A stretch of 64,000 bases of DNA from DATJOJ01 sp035507035. GTDB taxonomy: Bacteria; Acidobacteriota; Terriglobia; Terriglobales; Acidobacteriaceae. This document shows, one piece after another, positions 50,591 to 59,647 of this stretch. Each line of letters starts with the position of its first letter. Within the stretch, counting starts at the first letter, position 1. A model generated the notes under the pieces. It made no database searches. It saw only the letters and a program-made list of their open reading frames with translations, and was not told where the DNA came from. The translations under genes and the position numbers were made by a program. The stretch spans positions 42,833 to 106,832 of the forward strand of contig DATJOJ010000059.1 of assembly GCA_035507035.1 (NCBI GenBank). The letters are read 5' to 3'.

Positions 50591-52201
50591 ATGGCCCGTC
50601 CCAAACCGGTGGTTCTTATCATTCTGGATGGCTGGGGATACCGCGCCGAGAGCAATGCCAATGCGATCGCGCTGGCGCGCAAACCAACGTATGACCGACT
50701 GCTGCGCGAATACCCGAATACGCTGATTCACACGAGCGGCAAATACGTTGGACTGCCGGATGGGCAGATGGGCAACAGCGAAGTTGGCCATCTCAATATT
50801 GGTGCCGGGCGGATCGTGCATATGGACATCACGCGAATCGATTTGATGATTCAGAACGGGGAGTTGTTTTCGCATCCGGTACTGCTTGGGGCGATGAAGC
50901 ATGCGCGCGTGGGCGAACGCCGACTGCATTTTTTTGGCCTGGTTTCGGATGGAGGAGTGCATTCACAGCAGGCACATCTTTATGCGCTGCTGAAGATGGC
51001 GAAGCAGAATGGACTGGAGCGGGTATTTGTGCATGCCTTCATGGATGGGCGCGACACGCTGCCGACGAATGGAGCTGGGTATCTAGAGCAACTTCAGCAG
51101 AAGATGCGCGAGTACAACTGCGGAAAAATTGCGACGGTTGACGGCCGTTACTACGCGATGGACCGCGACCGCCGGTGGGAGCGGATTGCCAAGGCGTTCA
51201 ACGCGATGGTGAGTGGCGACGGCGAGGAAGGAAAGTACTCAGACCCCGTGCAAGGTGTAAAGGATTCTTACAATCGAGGCGTGACGGATGAGTTCATTGT
51301 GCCGTTCGTTTGCAGCGACGCGCACGGCGAGCCGCTCGCAATGATTCGTGACGAGGACGCGTGCATTTGTTTCAATTTTCGAGCGGACCGTGTGAGGCAG
51401 ATCACGCGGGCGCTGACGCGCAACAGCGGGCTGAATGCCGAGGGCGGGCGTAATTTGCCGGGGGCGGAGGATCTGGACGCGACGATAGCGAGGGAGCGCG
51501 CTCCCAAGAATCTGCACTACGTTTGCATGACGCAGTACGACAAGAATTTCAACTTGCCGGTGGTCATTCCTCCGGAGTCGCTGAACAATATTCTGGCCAA
51601 CGTGATGGCGCAGACAAAGCTGCGAAATCTACGCGTGGCAGAGACGGAGAAGTACGCTCACGTTACATACTTCTTCAATGGCGGCGTGGAGCAGCCGTTT
51701 CCCGGAGAGGACAGGGTGCTTGTGCCGTCACCAAAAGTTGCCACGTATGATCTAAAACCGGAGATGAGTGCTTCAGGGATTGCGGATGCGGTGGTCAAAG
51801 CGGTGAATGACGGCACGTTCGATGTGATTATTGTGAACTTTGCGAACGCCGATATGGTGGGACATTCGGGAAAGATCGAACCGACGGTCAAGGCAGTGGA
51901 GATCGTGGATGCCTGCCTGGGACGGATTGAGCCGGCGGTACGGGCAAAGGGCGGGGCGATGTTGATCACGGCCGACCACGGAAACGCGGAAATGATGATC
52001 GATCCGGCGACGGGAGGGCCGCATACCGCGCATACCACGAATCCCGTGCCGTTCATTGTCATTTCGGATAACAGCAAGCAGTTCACATTGAAGCCGAACG
52101 GTTCATTGCGCGACATTTCGCCCACCATTCTGGGGATGATGGGACTGGATGAGCCTAGGGAGATGACCGGAACTGATTTACGGCAGTTTACAAAAAGCTA
52201 A
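50591..52201 (+). CDS. gpmI: 2,3-bisphosphoglycerate-independent phosphoglycerate mutase
   Basis: 536 residues. It interconverts 3- and 2-phosphoglycerate with two Mn ions. The metal site Asp13 (LDGWG) and catalytic Ser63 (MGNSEVGHLNIGAGR) are present, as are HAFMDGRDT, GRYYAMDRD, FNFRADRVRQ, YAHVTYFFNGG and TADHGNAE. AGGAGC lies five bases upstream of ATG. Full length compared with the family (about 510-540). Confidence 0.97.
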   Translation: MARPKPVVLIILDGWGYRAESNANAIALARKPTYDRLLREYPNTLIHTSGKYVGLPDGQMGNSEVGHLNIGAGRIVHMDITRIDLMIQNGELFSHPVLLGAMKHARVGERRLHFFGLVSDGGVHSQQAHLYALLKMAKQNGLERVFVHAFMDGRDTLPTNGAGYLEQLQQKMREYNCGKIATVDGRYYAMDRDRRWERIAKAFNAMVSGDGEEGKYSDPVQGVKDSYNRGVTDEFIVPFVCSDAHGEPLAMIRDEDACICFNFRADRVRQITRALTRNSGLNAEGGRNLPGAEDLDATIARERAPKNLHYVCMTQYDKNFNLPVVIPPESLNNILANVMAQTKLRNLRVAETEKYAHVTYFFNGGVEQPFPGEDRVLVPSPKVATYDLKPEMSASGIADAVVKAVNDGTFDVIIVNFANADMVGHSGKIEPTVKAVEIVDACLGRIEPAVRAKGGAMLITADHGNAEMMIDPATGGPHTAHTTNPVPFIVISDNSKQFTLKPNGSLRDISPTILGMMGLDEPREMTGTDLRQFTKS

Positions 52202-52221
52202 ACACAGAGGCGCAAGGAACA

Positions 52222-52262
52222 GAGAGATGCGACGGGGTTTGTGCATCTCCTGGGCTTTTTCG
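52222..52262 (+). terminator. possible terminator after gpmI
   Basis: GAGATGC (52224-52230) pairs with GCATCTC (52243-52249); the short run CTTTTT ends at 52260. The stem is short and the T-run lies 6-11 bp from it, so efficiency is uncertain. Confidence 0.4.
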
Positions 52263-52338
52263 ACATCTGATCTAGGGCGGCTTTGGGGCGGTGACTTCAC
52301 ATGAAAACATTCGTCCAATGTTGTCAGGGGGAGCGATT

Positions 52339-53943
52339 GTGAAGTCGGAGTGTCTGCCGTTCAGCCAAATTCCGCACACCACGCAGCTTTTCGGTGATTA
52401 TCTTTATTATCCGGCCAAGGTTCACCCGTTTTATCCCCGCTCGGCATACTTTGCAGAATGGCTGAAAGATGAGGCTGCGTCCGTGCGTTACGACCAGGAG
52501 CGGCGGGTACGGATTTCTGCGATTCTGGAGCGGCAGAATCGGAGTTGGGGAGCAAGTGCGGCTGTCATGAACAATATCGAGAGGCTGCGGGCTGGAGCCA
52601 TGGCCGTGGTCACCGGGCAACAGGTGGGACTGTTTGGCGGACCGGTGTTCTCGATCTATAAAGCGCTGACGGCGGTGAAACTCGCCGAGGTAGCGACGCA
52701 GAGCGGAGTGGAGTGCGTTCCGATCTTCTGGTTAGCGACTGAAGATCACGACCTGGCCGAGGTGAATCACACCTTTGTGCCGGGAACGGATGGTCTGCAG
52801 AAACTAGAAGTGCTCACACATGGCGCGGAAGATGCGCCGGTTGGAACGGTGAAATTTGGCGAAGAGATTTTGGCGGCGGTGGAATCGGCGGCGGGATTGC
52901 TCGGTGACACGCCTGTAACGAGCGCGTTGCGGGAGAGCTATCGGCCGGGGGAAAGTTTCGGCAGTGCGTTTGCTCGGCTGTTCGCGAAATTATTTGGAGA
53001 TTGGGGAGTCGTACTGCTGGATGCCAGTGATCCCGAGCTGCATCGGATTGCCGAACCGCTGTATCGGGCGACGATCGAGCGAGCAGCGGAATTGGATGAG
53101 GCCCTGCTCTCGCGCGGTAAGGAGTTGGAAGCGGGCGGATACCATCAGCAGGTCAAAGTGACGCCGTCGTCGACACTGCTGTTCGCGAGGCAGGACGGGG
53201 CGCGAGTTGCGGTGCATCGGCGAGAGAACGATCAGTTTGTTATTGGAAAAGAAGAAATCTCGCGACAAGAGTTGCTGAAGCGAATTGGGGATACGCCGGA
53301 GAGCTTCAGCCCGAATGTGCTGCTGCGTCCGGTGGTGCAGGATTTCTTGCTGCCGACTTTGGCTTATACGGGGGGATCGGCGGAGGTCGCGTACTTCGCG
53401 CAGGCGGCGGTTGTTTATGAGAAATTGCTGGGGCGGGTTACGCCGATTGTTCCGAGATTTTCAGCAACCATTGTTGACAGCAAGATGCGCGGCTTACTTG
53501 ATCGATATGAGTTAGGCCTGCCGGATTTATTCCAGGGACCAGAGAAATTGCAAGAGAAGCTGGCGGAAAGCGCGCTCCCGAGCGAACTGCAAGCAAATTT
53601 TGATCGAGCGCAAGCGGCGGTGGATAGCTCGATGGCAGCGGTTCGCGAGTCGCTGTCGCAGTTGGACAAGACATTGGTGGACGCGGCGGAAAATGCAGCG
53701 GCTAAGATGCGGCACCAGTTGGAGAGCTTGCGAGCCCGCGCCGCGCGAGCGGAGTTACGGCAGAGTGAAGTTTTGGGACGGCACGCGGCAGTGCTCAGCA
53801 ATTCTTTATTTCCCGACAAGGTTCTTCAGGAGCGCGAGATTGCCGGGATTTATTTCGTAGTGCGGCATGGGACGGAACTTCTCCGCGATTTGTATGATTC
53901 GATCCACACCGACTGCCTCGATCATCAAGTGATATCGCTGTGA
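52339..53943 (+). CDS. bshC: bacillithiol biosynthesis cysteine-adding enzyme BshC
   Basis: About 534 residues. I place the start at GTG 52339 (VKSECLPFSQIPHTTQLFGDY), where BshC homologues begin, with GGGAG six bases upstream; GTG 52291 would add 16 residues. Motifs AVVTGQQVGLFGGPVFSIYKALTAVKLAE and VPIFWLATEDHDLAEVNH are diagnostic. BshC joins Cys to glucosaminyl-malate in the last step of bacillithiol synthesis. A coiled-coil region lies near 430-490. bshA and bshB are not in the window. Confidence 0.92.
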   Translation: MKSECLPFSQIPHTTQLFGDYLYYPAKVHPFYPRSAYFAEWLKDEAASVRYDQERRVRISAILERQNRSWGASAAVMNNIERLRAGAMAVVTGQQVGLFGGPVFSIYKALTAVKLAEVATQSGVECVPIFWLATEDHDLAEVNHTFVPGTDGLQKLEVLTHGAEDAPVGTVKFGEEILAAVESAAGLLGDTPVTSALRESYRPGESFGSAFARLFAKLFGDWGVVLLDASDPELHRIAEPLYRATIERAAELDEALLSRGKELEAGGYHQQVKVTPSSTLLFARQDGARVAVHRRENDQFVIGKEEISRQELLKRIGDTPESFSPNVLLRPVVQDFLLPTLAYTGGSAEVAYFAQAAVVYEKLLGRVTPIVPRFSATIVDSKMRGLLDRYELGLPDLFQGPEKLQEKLAESALPSELQANFDRAQAAVDSSMAAVRESLSQLDKTLVDAAENAAAKMRHQLESLRARAARAELRQSEVLGRHAAVLSNSLFPDKVLQEREIAGIYFVVRHGTELLRDLYDSIHTDCLDHQVISL

Positions 53944-54047
53944 TTTCTCCGCAACTACAGGTTCCTCACCGCTAAGCGGATTCGGAATGACAAGGGTTCG
54001 AGTTATGCGGATCGCGATGCGCGGACAGGAATGTCCGCGCTACAACA

Positions 54048-55169
54048 TCAGACCGGCAGTTCTTCTTGCGTCCAGCCGAGATCGGGTTTGGGTTCGGCGG
54101 TGAGATCGAGCACGAGCTTTTCCAGGACCAGCCGTTTAGTTGGAGGATTGGAGCGAAGGGCAAGATCGGCTTTGGCGACGAGGCGAATGGCGCGCGTGAG
54201 CTCGCGCTTGGATTGATAGCGGCGGGCCTGGCGAATAATGTCTTCGGCAGCAAAGGGAGGGACGCGGAATCCTTGCCAGAGCGCGGCCCACAACATACGC
54301 TGGTCGCGCACATTGCGTTCGAGAATGACCAGCATCTGGCGAAAGGTTTTGGCCAACATATAAAGATGACCGATCGCGGCTTCGTCGCCTTCGCTCGTCG
54401 AAAGGATCGCGTCGAGAATTTCGAGAGCGCGGACGCGGTCTTTGGAAGAAATCGCGTCGGTGAGTTCGTAAAGTGAGCGCTGCTTGGCGGAGAGGACCAT
54501 GGTTTCCACGTCGCCGAGAGTGATGCGCTTTTTCTCCCCCACGTAGAGAATCAACTTCTCCAGTTCGTTGGAAATCATCATGAGATCGCCCCCGAGAGCG
54601 TCGACCAGCTCGCGGGCCGCGTCGGTATCGATTTTGACGGATTGGGTTGCGCAGTATTCGCCGATCCAGCGCACCGCCTCGCTTTCCTCCACCCGCGAAA
54701 GCTCGATGATCGTGCAAAACTGGCCGAGAGTTTCACGAATCCGCTCGTAGCGCTCTTTGTCGGTCAACTCCATGCGACGTGCGTCAGAAGGGATGCTGAT
54801 GTGATCGGCGATGAAGATAAGAACGGCCGCGGGATTGGGATCTTTGCAATAGGATTCGATGGCTTCGAGTTTGGCTTCGTTCGATCCGCGGCCGTAAAGA
54901 TTCTTTACTCCGCGAATGAAAAATATCTGAAACGGCGCCATGAGCGACGGAGTGCGGGCACGATCGAGGATTTCCGCGAGATCGGTTTCGGCGAGATCGA
55001 ATTCAAACAGGCTGAACTCGCGCAGATCGGCGGGGACAAGATGTTCGAGGATGGCCTCGCGGCAGCGTTTACGGAAGAAAACCTCATCGCCCACGAACAC
55101 ATAAGCGGCCTTCAACTCGCGGGACTGCACTTGCGAGACGAAACGATCGGCTTGGGCGAAAGCGCGCAT
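54048..55169 (-). CDS. holA: DNA polymerase III subunit delta
   Basis: 373 residues. The clamp-loader delta subunit, which opens the beta clamp. The family pattern appears: AYVFVGDEVFFRKRCREAIL, FQIFFIRGVKNLYG, ELVDALGGDLMMISNELEKL and KQRSLYELTDAISSKDRVRALEILDAIL. It starts immediately after the lptE stop on the same strand, an arrangement seen in many bacteria. It closes the five-gene minus-strand run psd to holA. Confidence 0.93.
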   Translation of the reverse strand: MRAFAQADRFVSQVQSRELKAAYVFVGDEVFFRKRCREAILEHLVPADLREFSLFEFDLAETDLAEILDRARTPSLMAPFQIFFIRGVKNLYGRGSNEAKLEAIESYCKDPNPAAVLIFIADHISIPSDARRMELTDKERYERIRETLGQFCTIIELSRVEESEAVRWIGEYCATQSVKIDTDAARELVDALGGDLMMISNELEKLILYVGEKKRITLGDVETMVLSAKQRSLYELTDAISSKDRVRALEILDAILSTSEGDEAAIGHLYMLAKTFRQMLVILERNVRDQRMLWAALWQGFRVPPFAAEDIIRQARRYQSKRELTRAIRLVAKADLALRSNPPTKRLVLEKLVLDLTAEPKPDLGWTQEELPV

Positions 55170-55691
55170 TCAGAACCCTTCCAGGATATTGGAGACGAGG
55201 GTCTGAGCGAAATCGCGCGAGAGACGCTGCAGCGCGGGCGTGTCTTCCTCGAAGAAGGCGTTGGGATCACGCGAGACTTCGTATTGCTCGCGAAAAAGAT
55301 AGGATGGATTCTCGAAAAGGACTTTGCCCTGCTTGTCCTTCAAAGAAACCTTCATGGAGATGACGACCAGCAAACTGGCGGCGCGGCCGGTGGTGGAATC
55401 ATACGTCATCGGGGTAGTGGAGGTGGCGAGCACGGTGCCACGAAGTATGGCGTCAGCGTCGGAATCGGATTGAGTGATCACGTGATAGTGAGTGCGAGTA
55501 ATCATTTCACGAACGACGGCGGAAGTAAGCATTTGCTCGATGCGAAAAGTTTGGGTTTGATTCACAAAAGCCGGGATGGCAATCGTGTGCACGTCTTCGG
55601 GGATGGTGGTGTTGTGGCCGGCGGTATGGTAGCCGCAGGAAAGAGTCATGAATAGTGATAAGACCACCAAGACTGGTGGAACCCCGTTCAA
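55170..55691 (-). CDS. lptE: LPS-assembly lipoprotein LptE-like
   Basis: About 173 residues from TTG 55691. The signal peptide MNGVPPVLVVLSLFMTLSC has a lipobox Cys19 (CGYHTAG), the LptE start motif. The domain pattern includes IPEDVHTIAIPAFVNQTQTFRIEQMLTSAVVREMI and DADAILRGTV. LptE plugs LptD in the outer membrane to insert LPS. The open frame continues upstream to 55973 through a 42-bp tandem repeat, but that extension has no signal peptide and encodes the repeat only, so I exclude it. Directly followed by holA. Confidence 0.85.
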   Translation of the reverse strand: MNGVPPVLVVLSLFMTLSCGYHTAGHNTTIPEDVHTIAIPAFVNQTQTFRIEQMLTSAVVREMITRTHYHVITQSDSDADAILRGTVLATSTTPMTYDSTTGRAASLLVVISMKVSLKDKQGKVLFENPSYLFREQYEVSRDPNAFFEEDTPALQRLSRDFAQTLVSNILEGF

Positions 55692-55697
55692 ACGTCC

Positions 55698-55858
55698 CCA
55701 CCCAAGCAAAACCGGCTTGGATGGGGCACCCGCATTTTCGTACTCAAGCAAAACCGGTTTGGATGGGGCACCCGCATTTTCCCACCCAAGCAAAACCGGC
55801 TTGGATGGGGCACCCCCATTTTCCCACCCAAGCAAAACCGGTTTGGGTGGGACACTCA
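55698..55858. repeat. 42-bp tandem repeat, about four units, upstream of lptE
   Basis: Units start at 55704, 55746, 55788 and 55830, each AAGCAAAACCGG(C/T)TTGGATGGGG with the next 20 bases also near-identical. 42 is a multiple of three, so reading frames stay open across it on both strands, but these encode only repeats. It lies between the ASADH-like gene and lptE, where no gene would be expected. Confidence 0.9.
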
Positions 55859-55870
55859 GCTGCGCGCGGA

Positions 55871-56944
55871 TCATTGGATAACGCCTCGAGGGCGAGTGGC
55901 AGCCATGGTTTCGGCGCATTCGACGGCGGTGGAAGCGGCGATACGAAGATTGTCGGACGCGGCCCACAGCCAAAAACTATTCGGCTGGTTCGAGTCCGGA
56001 ACGATGGAAACCTGGATGTCGCTTTGACCGGCGGCATTCACGTTGGTGGGATTGTCGTCGGCGCCGTGAGTGACATGCACGTGCTCGCCGGACAAGGCAG
56101 CGGTAATTTTTTCAACGTCGGCAACCTGGTCGAGTTCGATGTGAATGGCAAAAGCGTGGCCGTGAAAAATCGGTGCCTGCAACAACAGTAAAGATGGGAC
56201 GGGCGCCGTGGCGGCAATGTGGCGATAGTGTTTCAGGATTCGATTTTCGACGGTCGCCAGCGGCGGGACAGATTGCTCGCCATAACGAGCGAGGAGATTG
56301 AAAGCCACCTGAGCGTCGAAGATGTTTTTGGGCAACGGCTGGAAGGAAAGGAGACTGACGGTCTGCTGATGCAGCTCATCCATGCCTTTTTGGCCATGCT
56401 CGGAGGCAGGCTCGAAAACCGTGGCGTTAACGCGGCGCACCGAACCCGCTTTTTGGACGCGAAGTAACAACATCGCCAGTACGATGGCAGCCGGATGCGC
56501 GGTTACGGCGGCTTTAGGCTGAAGCTCGGGGACTAATCCGAGACCCAACTGGCGTTCGATCCAGGGAGAGCGGACGATGGCATCGGCGTCATCTTCAAGA
56601 GCGTAAGAGAGATCAATGATCGCGCTGCCGGCGTCGCGCGCAATCTTCCAACTTTTGAGAGTGCATTCCGCATCGGATGCGAAAAACGTGAAATCCAGAT
56701 TGCGGAACTCGTCAACGCGCAACTTCTGAATGAAGGTGACCTCGTCGCCTACGGCTTCAAGTTGGCCGAGCGCTTCGTCGTCATCAAGCAATTTAACCTG
56801 GGCGGAGGGAAAGTTGCGGTCGTTGAGAACTTCAGCCAGTTCTTTGCCTTTGAGCGAGCCAGCGCCGACGATCGCGACCTTATATAGACCGGCGCGAGTG
56901 AGATCGGGCTGGGAGATATCTCCGGATTTGGGCGGTGAGCTCAT
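55871..56944 (-). CDS. aspartate-semialdehyde dehydrogenase-like protein lacking the catalytic Cys
   Basis: 357 residues with the ASADH fold: an N-terminal Rossmann start KVAIVGAGSLKGKELAEVL, and FEPASEHGQKGMDELHQQT in the dimerisation part. In true ASADH the active site is NPNC(S/T); here the corresponding place reads AHPAA (149-153), so the catalytic Cys is absent. Usg-1-like ASADH paralogues of this kind are known and lack that activity. It is part of the overlapping run pssA-this gene-lptE: its ATG overlaps the pssA stop. A role in envelope biogenesis is suggested by position only. Confidence 0.85.
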   Translation of the reverse strand: MSSPPKSGDISQPDLTRAGLYKVAIVGAGSLKGKELAEVLNDRNFPSAQVKLLDDDEALGQLEAVGDEVTFIQKLRVDEFRNLDFTFFASDAECTLKSWKIARDAGSAIIDLSYALEDDADAIVRSPWIERQLGLGLVPELQPKAAVTAHPAAIVLAMLLLRVQKAGSVRRVNATVFEPASEHGQKGMDELHQQTVSLLSFQPLPKNIFDAQVAFNLLARYGEQSVPPLATVENRILKHYRHIAATAPVPSLLLLQAPIFHGHAFAIHIELDQVADVEKITAALSGEHVHVTHGADDNPTNVNAAGQSDIQVSIVPDSNQPNSFWLWAASDNLRIAASTAVECAETMAATRPRGVIQ

Positions 56945-57831
56945 GATATCTGCGATACCGGTTTATACGGCGGGGGGGGCGGATTGCCACGACGCCGGAA
57001 GATCCACTGCAAACGCCAGACTACACCAGAAGCCATATACGCGAGCGCGATGACAAACAGCACAATTTGTGAGAAGAACCAGATGGCGCCGAAAAGCAGC
57101 CCGAACAAGATGATCAGACGGAAAGGATGGCGCGATCCGAAATTGATGTCTTTGAAGCTGTAGAAGCGCCAGGTGCTGACCATCAAATATCCGGTGGCAA
57201 TGATGATGAGCGTCCAGGTGATGCAACTCCAAAGCGAGGCGATGGGCGCGCCGCCGGAAAAATGAACGACGGCAGCAATCACACCAGCACCGGCAGGAAT
57301 GGGCATGCCGACAAAATATTTTTTGCCCGGGCGGCCGGGATTCGAAGGCTGAGGATTGCTGGTGATATTAAAACGCGCAAGGCGGCTGGCGCCGGCGATC
57401 AAAAAAAGAAAGCTGGCGATCACGCCGAGTTGAGCGAGCTTGCCGGTCAATTCCGACGATCCCCAGAGCGATGGCAATTGGCGAAAGCCCCACATCCAGG
57501 CGAGGAATGCGGGAGCGACGCCGAAAGTGATCACATCGGCGAGAGAATCCAGTTCCCTGCCAAAATCACTGCTGGTGCGGGTCATGCGGGCGATGCGGCC
57601 ATCGAGACCGTCGAACAAAACCGCGAAGCCAATGGCTTTGGCAGCGAAGTCGAAGTGCCATGGTTCAGCGATGGTGCCGTGGCTGGTTTGCAGCAGAGCG
57701 TAGTAGCCGAAAGCGATGTTGGCCGTGGTGAACAATGACGGCAAAATGTACATGCCTTTGCGCATGCGCCGCGGGGGCTTATCCTCCAGGCGTCGCTTGG
57801 GAAACTCCGGCACTTCGGGGTCGTTGATCAT
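56941..57831 (-). CDS. pssA: CDP-diacylglycerol--serine O-phosphatidyltransferase
   Basis: 296 residues with several membrane helices. The CDP-alcohol phosphatidyltransferase motif D77-G78-x2-A81-R82-x8-G91-x3-D95-x3-D99 is complete (DGRIARMTRTSSDFGRELDSLAD). It makes phosphatidylserine. Its start overlaps the psd stop and its stop overlaps the next start (4 bp each), so PE synthesis is coupled. Confidence 0.95.
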   Translation of the reverse strand: MINDPEVPEFPKRRLEDKPPRRMRKGMYILPSLFTTANIAFGYYALLQTSHGTIAEPWHFDFAAKAIGFAVLFDGLDGRIARMTRTSSDFGRELDSLADVITFGVAPAFLAWMWGFRQLPSLWGSSELTGKLAQLGVIASFLFLIAGASRLARFNITSNPQPSNPGRPGKKYFVGMPIPAGAGVIAAVVHFSGGAPIASLWSCITWTLIIIATGYLMVSTWRFYSFKDINFGSRHPFRLIILFGLLFGAIWFFSQIVLFVIALAYMASGVVWRLQWIFRRRGNPPPPPYKPVSQIS

Positions 57832-58493
57832 CGGACTCCTTGCCGCTCGCGGGCGGCAGCAGAAGCAGCCAATTGCGGCTCGCTTGAGACGAAGGCGAGT
57901 ACGCTGGCTCCGCCCTGGACCCTGTCACCGACGTTGACCTGGATATTGGCGGAGGGATCAAGAAGAATGTCGACGCGAGAACCGAACTTGATCAAGCCCA
58001 CACGCTGGCCGCGTTCAAGCTGATCGCCGACTTGGTGGTTAAAGACGATGCGACGCGCGAGCAAGCCGGCGATCTGCTTAAAGATGACGGTTTGACCTTC
58101 GCCTTCAACGGCGACAATGTTTTGTTCGTTGTTGGCGGCGGAGTCGGGGTTCATGGCGTTCATGAACTTTCCGCGCTGGTAGCTCACCTTGCGGATCACG
58201 CCGCGGATGGGCGAGCGGTTCACATGAACGTCGAAAACGCTGAGAAAGATGCTGATGCGCAGGCGCGGAGTGCCGTCTTCGAGAATTTTGCCAACCGCGG
58301 TGACTTTGCCGTCGGCGGGAGAAACAATCGCGCCGGCGAGATTGGGGATAGCGCGTTCGGGATCGCGAAAAAACCAGAGAAAAAACGCCGCCAGCAGCAA
58401 CGCAGGCGCGGCCCAACCGGGACTGGTCAGCCAGCCGATGAGAACAGCCGCCGCGAACAGCGGCACGGCGTAAAAATAAGCGTCGCGAACCAT
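57828..58493 (-). CDS. psd: phosphatidylserine decarboxylase (short, archaetidylserine-type)
   Basis: 221 residues, membrane-anchored by two N-terminal helices (about 10-40). Self-processing of the proenzyme should occur at Gly171-Ser172 in LIKFGSRVD, generating the pyruvoyl group. VSPADGKVTAV and FLSVFDVHVNRSPIRG mark the family. It converts PS from PssA to phosphatidylethanolamine. It is the first gene of the overlapping five-gene run. Confidence 0.95.
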   Translation of the reverse strand: MVRDAYFYAVPLFAAAVLIGWLTSPGWAAPALLLAAFFLWFFRDPERAIPNLAGAIVSPADGKVTAVGKILEDGTPRLRISIFLSVFDVHVNRSPIRGVIRKVSYQRGKFMNAMNPDSAANNEQNIVAVEGEGQTVIFKQIAGLLARRIVFNHQVGDQLERGQRVGLIKFGSRVDILLDPSANIQVNVGDRVQGGASVLAFVSSEPQLAASAAARERQGVR

Positions 58494-58795
58494 GGGAGAG
58501 GTCAGAGTTCATTATAGAGCAGGGGAAAAGCGGGCCACGGATCCACACGGATTCCCACGGATCAAGGTCGTAAAGCATGGGAATGATGCGTCAAGGATTC
58601 GCGTTCAGTTTGGATAAGGGCAGGTCCCTCCACTGCAGCGCTGATTCACGCTGTGGATAAGCGTCCGCGATCGGGATGACAGAGTTTGGGTGGGTTGCCG
58701 GCCCCGGAGGGCAATAAAAAAGGCGCTTTTGCAAGCGCCTTTGAGACATATAAATCCGGCTGCGGTTGGAACCGCATGAAAAATGGACAAAAAAA
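58494..58795. other. intergenic region with terminator and dispersed repeats
   Basis: No gene recognised. A hairpin at 58712-58743 (AGGCGCTT/AAGCGCCT, followed on the minus strand by TTTTTTATT) is a strong terminator for the gene at 58796-59029. Copies of the ACGGAT repeat lie near 58540-58560. Confidence 0.6.
58712..58743 (-). terminator. rho-independent terminator of the DUF465 gene
   Basis: AGGCGCTT (58721-58728) pairs with AAGCGCCT (58733-58740) around TTGC; on the minus strand it is followed by TTTTTTATT. It lies 55 bp after the DUF465 stop. Confidence 0.8.
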
Positions 58796-59029
58796 TTAAG
58801 CGACCTGGTTCTGCTGGGCGCTTAGCCGGTACTGCCGTTCGATACTTTCCATCTGATCTTTCAGACGGAGTTTGAGTTTTTTGAGTCGGACTTCTTCTAG
58901 CTTCTCGTCGTCTGTGAGATAGCGTTTTTGGGTCAGTGAATCGAGACGTCTTTCGTACTGCGTGTGTTCCACGACCAGCCTCCGAAACTCGTCATGACTG
59001 GCCAGGAGCTGGTCCCTAGAAGTTAGCAT
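58796..59029 (-). CDS. DUF465/YdcH-family protein
   Basis: 77 residues, all helical: MLTSRDQLLASHDEFRRLVVEHTQYERRLDSLTQKRYLTDDEKLEEVRLKKLKLRLKDQMESIERQY. The pattern is typical of DUF465. Small coiled-coil proteins of this family are common and their role is unknown. It has a good downstream terminator. Confidence 0.88.
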   Translation of the reverse strand: MLTSRDQLLASHDEFRRLVVEHTQYERRLDSLTQKRYLTDDEKLEEVRLKKLKLRLKDQMESIERQYRLSAQQNQVA

Positions 59030-59153
59030 CCAGCAGACCTCCTAACCGGGTTTACGAGATCAAGGTACCATAGGGCCAAAAACGCTTCAACGGTGAATAT
59101 TGTTTTTTTGAAGACGTGGATTTTCAGCGAGTTCCACAGGATAGAAGAAGCAA

Positions 59154-59639
59154 TCAAGCAGGTTCACTGAGGATGAGGCGGTAAACAATGGCGTCTTCCG
59201 CGGGCGAATAATAGTAGTTCTTACGCCGGCCAGATCGTGCAAATCCGTGCGTTTCGTAAAGACAGCGTGCGGGGAGATTGGACTCGCGGACTTCGAGAAA
59301 AATTGATTGCGCGTCGCGGGCGCGGGCGAAGTTAAGAAATTCGTTTAAGAGTTGGGTGCCGAGGCCCCGCCGTTGGGCGTGCGGAGCGACGACGATGTTT
59401 TCGAGTTCCCATTCGGCGTCGATGGCGCGGGCGATGAGGAAGCCGACGGCTTGAGAATTTTCTTCGATGATGAGCGTTAGGCGAGATGGGTCGGAGAGCG
59501 CGGCGCGATGCTGATCAGTGGACCAGTGCGCTGCGGTGGGAGCCGATTGCGCGAGGGCCAGGATGGCGGCGAGGTCAGCGGGAGTGGCGAGGCGCGTGGG
59601 CAAGAAGAGATTTTCGGCGGGGCGAGGCGGAGGAGTCAA
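59154..59639 (-). CDS. rimI: ribosomal-protein-alanine N-acetyltransferase RimI-like
   Basis: 161 residues, GNAT fold. Acetyl-CoA-binding QRRGLGTQLLNEFL and the RimI-like LEVRESNLPARCLYETHGFARSGRRKNYYYSPAEDAIVYRL are clear. RimI acetylates the N-terminus of ribosomal protein S18. The catalytic Glu and Tyr positions near the C-terminus look conserved. Neighbouring tsaB/tsaD genes often found with rimI are absent. Confidence 0.88.
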   Translation of the reverse strand: MTPPPRPAENLFLPTRLATPADLAAILALAQSAPTAAHWSTDQHRAALSDPSRLTLIIEENSQAVGFLIARAIDAEWELENIVVAPHAQRRGLGTQLLNEFLNFARARDAQSIFLEVRESNLPARCLYETHGFARSGRRKNYYYSPAEDAIVYRLILSEPA

Positions 59640-59647
59640 ACGCAGCG

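Noticed and set aside
55698..55858. Possible CRISPR array because of regular 42-bp spacing
   Set aside because: Units are contiguous with no unique spacers, and no cas gene is near.
55692..55973. N-terminal extension of LptE, also an open + strand frame over 55655-56191
   Set aside because: Both are produced by a 42-bp repeat whose length is a multiple of three. The lipoprotein signal peptide begins at TTG 55691.
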